Shown here one piece after another: positions 45,348-49,042 of a stretch of DNA of 49,042 bases. The stretch comes from Burkholderiales bacterium (GTDB lineage Bacteria > Pseudomonadota > Gammaproteobacteria > Burkholderiales > Casimicrobiaceae), in NCBI GenBank assembly GCA_025981645.1, contig JAICXH010000007.1:1-49042 (forward strand), given 5' to 3'. Made by a program: the position numbers and the translations under genes. Positions within the stretch are counted from its first letter, which is position 1; each line of letters starts with the position of its first letter. Below the pieces are notes generated by a model. It was not told the origin of the DNA, did not search any database, and saw only the letters and a program-made list of their open reading frames with translations.

Positions 45348-46135
45348 CGCCCGGTGAATTGCGGCGCCCGCTTGGCGAGAAACGCCGTCACGCCTTCGCG
45401 ATAGTCGGCGCTCGTCCCGAGTTCGCGCTGCAGATCGCGTTCGAGGTCGAGCTGCCCGGCGAGTGTGTTACCAGGCGACGCGTTGAGCGCGCGCTTTGTC
45501 GCGGCAAGCCCGCGCGTCGGCGCCCTTGCGAGCTCGGCGAGGAGCGCATCGACGGCGCCCGCGAACTCGGCGTCGTCGACGCTGCGCCAGATCATCCCCC
45601 ACGCTGCGGCCTGGTCGGCCGAAATGCGGTCGCCGAGAAGGGCGAGCCCCATTGCGCGCGCGGTGCCGACGAGACGCGGGAGGAAATACGTGCCTCCGCT
45701 GTCTGGAACGAGTCCGATGCGGCAGAACGCCTGCACGAAGCTCGCCGAACGGCACGCGACGACGAGGTCACAGGCGAGCGCGAGGTTGGCGCCCGCACCG
45801 GCGGCCACACCGTTGACCCCGCAGACCACCGGCAGCGGCAGCTCGCGCAGCGTGAGCACGAGCGGCCGGTAGTACTGTTCGATCGACGCACCGAGATCGA
45901 CGGGCTCCTCGCCAGGCGCGACGGCGCGGTCGGAAAGATCCTGCCCGGCGCAGAAGCCGCGTCCCTCGCCGGTCAGCAACAGCACGCGCGCCGTGGAATC
46001 GCCGGCCGTGCGCGTGAGCGCGTCGCGCAACTCGCCGTGCATCTGTACGGTGAAGCTGTTGAGCCGCTCGGGCCGATTGAGGATGATGCGCGCAATGCCG
46101 TCCGCGCACTCATACCTGATCTGCTCGTAGTTCAT
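45344..46135 (-). CDS. paaG: 2-(1,2-epoxy-1,2-dihydrophenyl)acetyl-CoA isomerase PaaG
   Basis: Crotonase-fold isomerase that turns the ring epoxide into the seven-membered oxepin-CoA and later shifts a double bond. It is 263 aa. The oxyanion-hole motif is EGRGFCAGQDLSDR, and the catalytic Asp is Asp145 in IGLVPDSGGTYFLPR, as in E. coli PaaG; hydratases have Glu at this position. It overlaps paaN and paaI by 4 bases on each side. Confidence 0.95.
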   Translation of the reverse strand: MNYEQIRYECADGIARIILNRPERLNSFTVQMHGELRDALTRTAGDSTARVLLLTGEGRGFCAGQDLSDRAVAPGEEPVDLGASIEQYYRPLVLTLRELPLPVVCGVNGVAAGAGANLALACDLVVACRSASFVQAFCRIGLVPDSGGTYFLPRLVGTARAMGLALLGDRISADQAAAWGMIWRSVDDAEFAGAVDALLAELARAPTRGLAATKRALNASPGNTLAGQLDLERDLQRELGTSADYREGVTAFLAKRAPQFTGR

Positions 46136-47799
46136 CCGATGTGCATCCGGTGCTGGACGACGCGGAAGCGCCCCGCGACGTAGGCGGCATCGGTCAGGGC
46201 GGCGTTCGCCGCCGGGTTCGCACCGGTGCCGTGGAAGTCGGAGAACGCGGCCGACTGGTTGACGAACACGCCGCCGGTCAGATTGATCGACAGCGCGACC
46301 CCGGAATCCTCGGCGACCTCGATCGCTTTCGCGACGACGTCGTCGCGGGTCGAGTAGACCGACAGCGTCAGCGCGCCATGGCCCGCGGCGGCATCGCGCG
46401 CAATGGCGAGGCTGTCGTCGGTGCCGTCGGTCGCGATCACGAAGGAAATCGGGCCGAACCACTCGTTCAGATAGGTGGCACGGTCGCCGCGCGCGAGCTT
46501 GACGATGAGCGGCGTGTGCACGCGCGCTTCCGGCCATGCCGGAGGAGTCAGTGCGCGCGTATCGAGGGCGATCGTACCGAACGAGCGCGCCGCCTCGAGC
46601 CGCCGCAGCACCGCGTCGCCGGTGACCGCACCCAGCACCTCGACGGCACGCGCCGGGTCCTCGGTCAGCCGACCGACGGCCTGCGCGAGATCGCTGGCGA
46701 ACTCGTCGAAGCCGACGTGCCCTTCGGGGGTATCAATTCCGCCTTTCTGGACATAGAGGTTCTGCGGTGCCGTGCACATCTGGCCCGAATAGAGCGACAG
46801 CGAGAACGCGAGATTCTTCAGCATCCCCTGGTAATCGCTCGTCGAGTCGACGATCACCTGGTTGACGCCCGCCTTCTCGGTGAACACGAGCGCCTGCCGC
46901 GCGTGCTCCTCGAGCCAGCGACCGTTCGCCGTGCTGCCGGTGAAATCGATCAGCTTGATCTCGGGGCGCAGCGCCAGCGTCTGCACGATGTCGTCCCCGG
47001 CTTCGTGCGCGAAGAGCGTCACCACGTTCGGGTCGAACCCGGCCTCGGCAAGGACCTCGCGGGCGATTCGCACGGTCAGTGCGAGCGGAAGGATCGCCGC
47101 TGGATGCGGCTTGACGATGACGGCGTTTCCGGTCGCGAGGCTCGCGAACAGACCAGGGTAGCTGTTCCAGGTGGGAAACGTGCTGCACCCGATGACGAGC
47201 GCGATGCCACGCGGCACGATGCGAAACGCCTTGTTCATCCGCAGCGGCTCGCCGCGCCCTTGCGGCTTCTCCCACTGCGCATGGGCGGGTACGCGACGCA
47301 TCTCGTCCCAGGCGTAGGCGACGGCCTCGAGGCCGCGATCCTGGGCATGCGGGCCGCCGGCCTGGAACGCCATCACGAACGCCTGGCCGGTGGTGTGCAT
47401 GACGGCGTGCGCGATCTCGAAGCTCGCCTCGTTGATGCGCTTCAGGATTTCGATCGACACGCCGACCCAGGCTTCCGGCCCGGCGTTGCGCCAGCGCGCC
47501 TGCGCTGTCTCGACGGCGGCGAAGAGACCGTTCGGATCGGCCTTCGGATAGGAAATTTCCAGTGCGGGCCCGAACGGTGAGCGCTCGTTGCCGACGGTGC
47601 CGACGGTCGCCGGCTGGTTGAGCGTGAACGGTTTGCCGAGCAGCGCGTCGAAGGCGGCCTTGCCCTTCTCCGCCGTGCCCTCGCCGTAGACCTTCGGCGA
47701 TGGCGATTCCGGATACGGCGTCCAGTAGCCACGGTCGGCGATCGCCTGCAGCGCTCGGTCGAGTGTTGCGCGGTGACGCTCGAAAAGTGGATGAGACAC
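46132..47799 (-). CDS. paaN: phenylacetic acid degradation protein PaaN (aldehyde dehydrogenase)
   Basis: ALDH-superfamily enzyme for the ring-opening stage, oxidising the semialdehyde formed from oxepin-CoA. It is 555 aa. Catalytic Cys342 (SGQMCTAPQN) and Glu308 (FTEKAGVNQV) are present. The family-specific N-terminus MSHPLFERHRATLDRAL follows a GTG start at 47799; the long upstream frame is not used. It lacks the C-terminal MaoC hydratase domain of PaaZ, so oxepin-CoA hydrolysis must come from another protein. It lies 64 bases downstream of paaE. Confidence 0.93.
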   Translation of the reverse strand: MSHPLFERHRATLDRALQAIADRGYWTPYPESPSPKVYGEGTAEKGKAAFDALLGKPFTLNQPATVGTVGNERSPFGPALEISYPKADPNGLFAAVETAQARWRNAGPEAWVGVSIEILKRINEASFEIAHAVMHTTGQAFVMAFQAGGPHAQDRGLEAVAYAWDEMRRVPAHAQWEKPQGRGEPLRMNKAFRIVPRGIALVIGCSTFPTWNSYPGLFASLATGNAVIVKPHPAAILPLALTVRIAREVLAEAGFDPNVVTLFAHEAGDDIVQTLALRPEIKLIDFTGSTANGRWLEEHARQALVFTEKAGVNQVIVDSTSDYQGMLKNLAFSLSLYSGQMCTAPQNLYVQKGGIDTPEGHVGFDEFASDLAQAVGRLTEDPARAVEVLGAVTGDAVLRRLEAARSFGTIALDTRALTPPAWPEARVHTPLIVKLARGDRATYLNEWFGPISFVIATDGTDDSLAIARDAAAGHGALTLSVYSTRDDVVAKAIEVAEDSGVALSINLTGGVFVNQSAAFSDFHGTGANPAANAALTDAAYVAGRFRVVQHRMHIG

Positions 47800-47863
47800 C
47801 GGGATGCCGCCCTTGCTGCGTTCGACCGCGTACTCTAGCACGCGTTCGTGACGCGCTCGCGAG

Positions 47864-48955
47864 CTACCCGGTTCCGGCCTGGTCGAAATCGACGGTGACT
47901 GCGTCGCTGACCGGATAGCTCTGGCAGGCGAGCCTGAAGCCACGCGCCACCTCGTAGTCTTCGAGCGCGAAGTTCACATCCATGTCGACCTCGCCCGCGA
48001 CGAGGCGGCAACGACAGGTCGAGCAGACGCCGCCCTTGCACGAGTACGGTAGCTCGATGCCGTTGCGAATTCCGGCGTCGATGATGTTCTCCTTCCCCTT
48101 CTCGAGCAGGAACTGCCGCGTGCCGCCGTCGATCATCACCGTGACCTCGCACTGGCTGCGCGATGCCTGAGGCAGCGGCCGTGCGACGTGCGTGTGCTTC
48201 GGAATGCTGGCGGCGAAGCGCTCGATCCTGATGCGCGACGCGGTAAAGCCGCGCGCCGCAAGCGCGTCGCGCACCGCCTCCATCATGCCTTCGGGTCCGC
48301 ACAGGAACGCGCAGTCGATGTCTTCGAGCGGCACCAGCTTCGTGAACAGCGCATCGGCCTTCGCGCGGTCGATGCGTCCGTGCAGGAGCTCGAGGTCCTG
48401 CGCCTCGCGCGACAGCACGTGCAGGAGCTGGAAGCGCGTCATCCAGCGGTCCTTCATCGCGGCGAGTTCCTCGCGGAACATCACCGACGACGACGCACGG
48501 TTGCCGTAGACCAGCGTGAAGCGCGTTCTCGCCTCGCGCTCGAGGGCGGTGCCGATGATCGAGATGATCGGCGTGATTCCACTGCCCGCCGCGAAGGCGA
48601 GATGATGGCGATCGGCCGCAGGATCGGTCGCAGGATCGGCCGGCGCGCTGAAGTGACCCATCGGCGGCATCGCCTCGACGACGCTCCCGCGGTGCAGCGT
48701 CTCGTTCGCCCAGGTCGAGAACGCGCCGCCCGGCGCACGCTTGATCGCGATCCGCAGCGGACCACCCGCCGGCGCGCAGATCGAGTACGAGCGCCTCATG
48801 TCCTCGCCGTCGAGGTCGGCGCGCAGCGTCAGGTGCTGGCCCGGCTCGAAGCGAAACACTTCGCGCAACCGCTCGGGAACGTCGAAGGTGATCGCGATCG
48901 CGTCGCGGGTTTCGGCATCGACGCGGGCGATCGGCAACGCGTGGAACTTGCTCAT
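47864..48955 (-). CDS. paaE: phenylacetyl-CoA epoxidase reductase subunit PaaE
   Basis: NADPH-dependent reductase feeding electrons to the PaaABC epoxidase. It is 363 aa. The N-terminal half is a ferredoxin-NADP reductase module (RFEPGQHLTLRADLDGEDMR, then RSYSICAPAGG; AAGSGITPIISIIGTAL). The C-terminal plant-type [2Fe-2S] domain has Cys306, Cys311 and Cys314 in SCKGGVCSTCRC and Cys344 in LACQSYP. It begins 9 bases after paaD, in the usual paaABCDE order. Confidence 0.97.
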   Translation of the reverse strand: MSKFHALPIARVDAETRDAIAITFDVPERLREVFRFEPGQHLTLRADLDGEDMRRSYSICAPAGGPLRIAIKRAPGGAFSTWANETLHRGSVVEAMPPMGHFSAPADPATDPAADRHHLAFAAGSGITPIISIIGTALEREARTRFTLVYGNRASSSVMFREELAAMKDRWMTRFQLLHVLSREAQDLELLHGRIDRAKADALFTKLVPLEDIDCAFLCGPEGMMEAVRDALAARGFTASRIRIERFAASIPKHTHVARPLPQASRSQCEVTVMIDGGTRQFLLEKGKENIIDAGIRNGIELPYSCKGGVCSTCRCRLVAGEVDMDVNFALEDYEVARGFRLACQSYPVSDAVTVDFDQAGTG

Positions 48956-48964
48956 CGGCGCACG

Positions 48965-49042
48965 TCAGTGCCGCTTGAAATGGTCGAAAGGCTCGAGGCA
49001 GTCGTCGCAGCGGAACTGCGCCTTGCACGGCGTCGAGCCGAA
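48965..49042 (-). CDS. paaD: phenylacetate epoxidase assembly protein PaaD, C-terminal end only
   Basis: The window edge cuts this gene; only the last 25 codons are present. They read FGSTPCKAQFRCDDC followed by LEPFDHFKRH and a stop, which is the Cys-rich C-terminus typical of PaaD, a SufT-like iron-sulfur maturation factor for the epoxidase. The position directly upstream of paaE agrees. The rest of the gene and paaABC should lie beyond base 49042. Confidence 0.88.
   Translation of the reverse strand, partial: FGSTPCKAQFRCDDCLEPFDHFKRH

Noticed and set aside
46132-47943. Longer PaaN starting at 47943
   Set aside because: The extra N-terminal 48 residues are Arg/Ser-rich, overlap the end of paaE, and are absent from the usual PaaN start MSHPLFERH, which here begins at GTG 47799.

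Overview
The window is uniformly GC-rich, densely coded bacterial chromosome, most likely from a betaproteobacterium. This is inferred from the head-to-tail block ampD-yciB-bolA-ppiC near purL, a glt amino-acid transporter, a PaaN-type phenylacetate operon, a three-subunit 2-oxoacid:NAD(P)+ oxidoreductase and an EgtB/EgtD pair. No rRNA, tRNA, CRISPR array, insertion sequence or prophage was recognised. About 50 genes are called. Many abut through 4-base ATGA or GTGA overlaps. GTG and TTG starts are common.

Layout. 1-4 kb: cell-wall recycling and division genes (ampD, yciB, bolA), a periplasmic parvulin and a gamma-glutamyltransferase. 4-9 kb: a stray paaY, a decayed Phd-type antitoxin and the large purL. 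9-12.3 kb: a glutamate/aspartate ABC transporter (gltIJKL, minus strand). 12.5-18.8 kb: nnrDE, a quinone oxidoreductase, a HAD-like protein, an orphan PaaK-like adenylating enzyme, the fluoride exporter crcB with a DUF190 partner, and a small fatty-acid-hydroxylase-type membrane protein. 18.7-24.7 kb: a minus-strand series joining molybdopterin genes (moaD, moaE; mobB apart) to a 2-keto-3-deoxy sugar acid module (dgoK, dgoA, kdgK), plus a beta-barrel protein and alanine dehydrogenase. 24.8-28.7 kb: an EcsC-like protein, an SRAP protein, an AsmA protein and a SMUG1-type uracil-DNA glycosylase.

28.7-39.3 kb is the most unusual part. A korCAB operon (flavin/FeS subunit, fused gamma-alpha subunit, beta subunit) diverges from selD, which is translationally coupled to egtB. 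The egtB frame is cut by an amber codon exactly where its conserved C-terminal tail should continue. A roughly 500-base patch of lower G+C follows, holding two coupled small genes of unknown function. Then come egtD in the opposite direction and, divergent from it, a large protein with a His-then-Cys arrangement suggestive of a permuted NlpC/P60 thiol hydrolase.

39.3-49 kb is acyl-CoA metabolism: an MFS carrier with an enoyl-CoA hydratase, a single-chain succinyl-CoA:3-ketoacid CoA-transferase, a VapBC toxin-antitoxin pair with a visible palindromic operator, and the downstream part of a phenylacetate operon (paaD partial, paaE, paaN, paaG, paaI, paaK). PaaK activates phenylacetate. The PaaABC(D)E epoxidase, of which only E and the end of D are in view, oxidises the ring. 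PaaG isomerises the epoxide, the PaaN dehydrogenase acts at ring opening, and PaaI and PaaY rescue stalled CoA esters.
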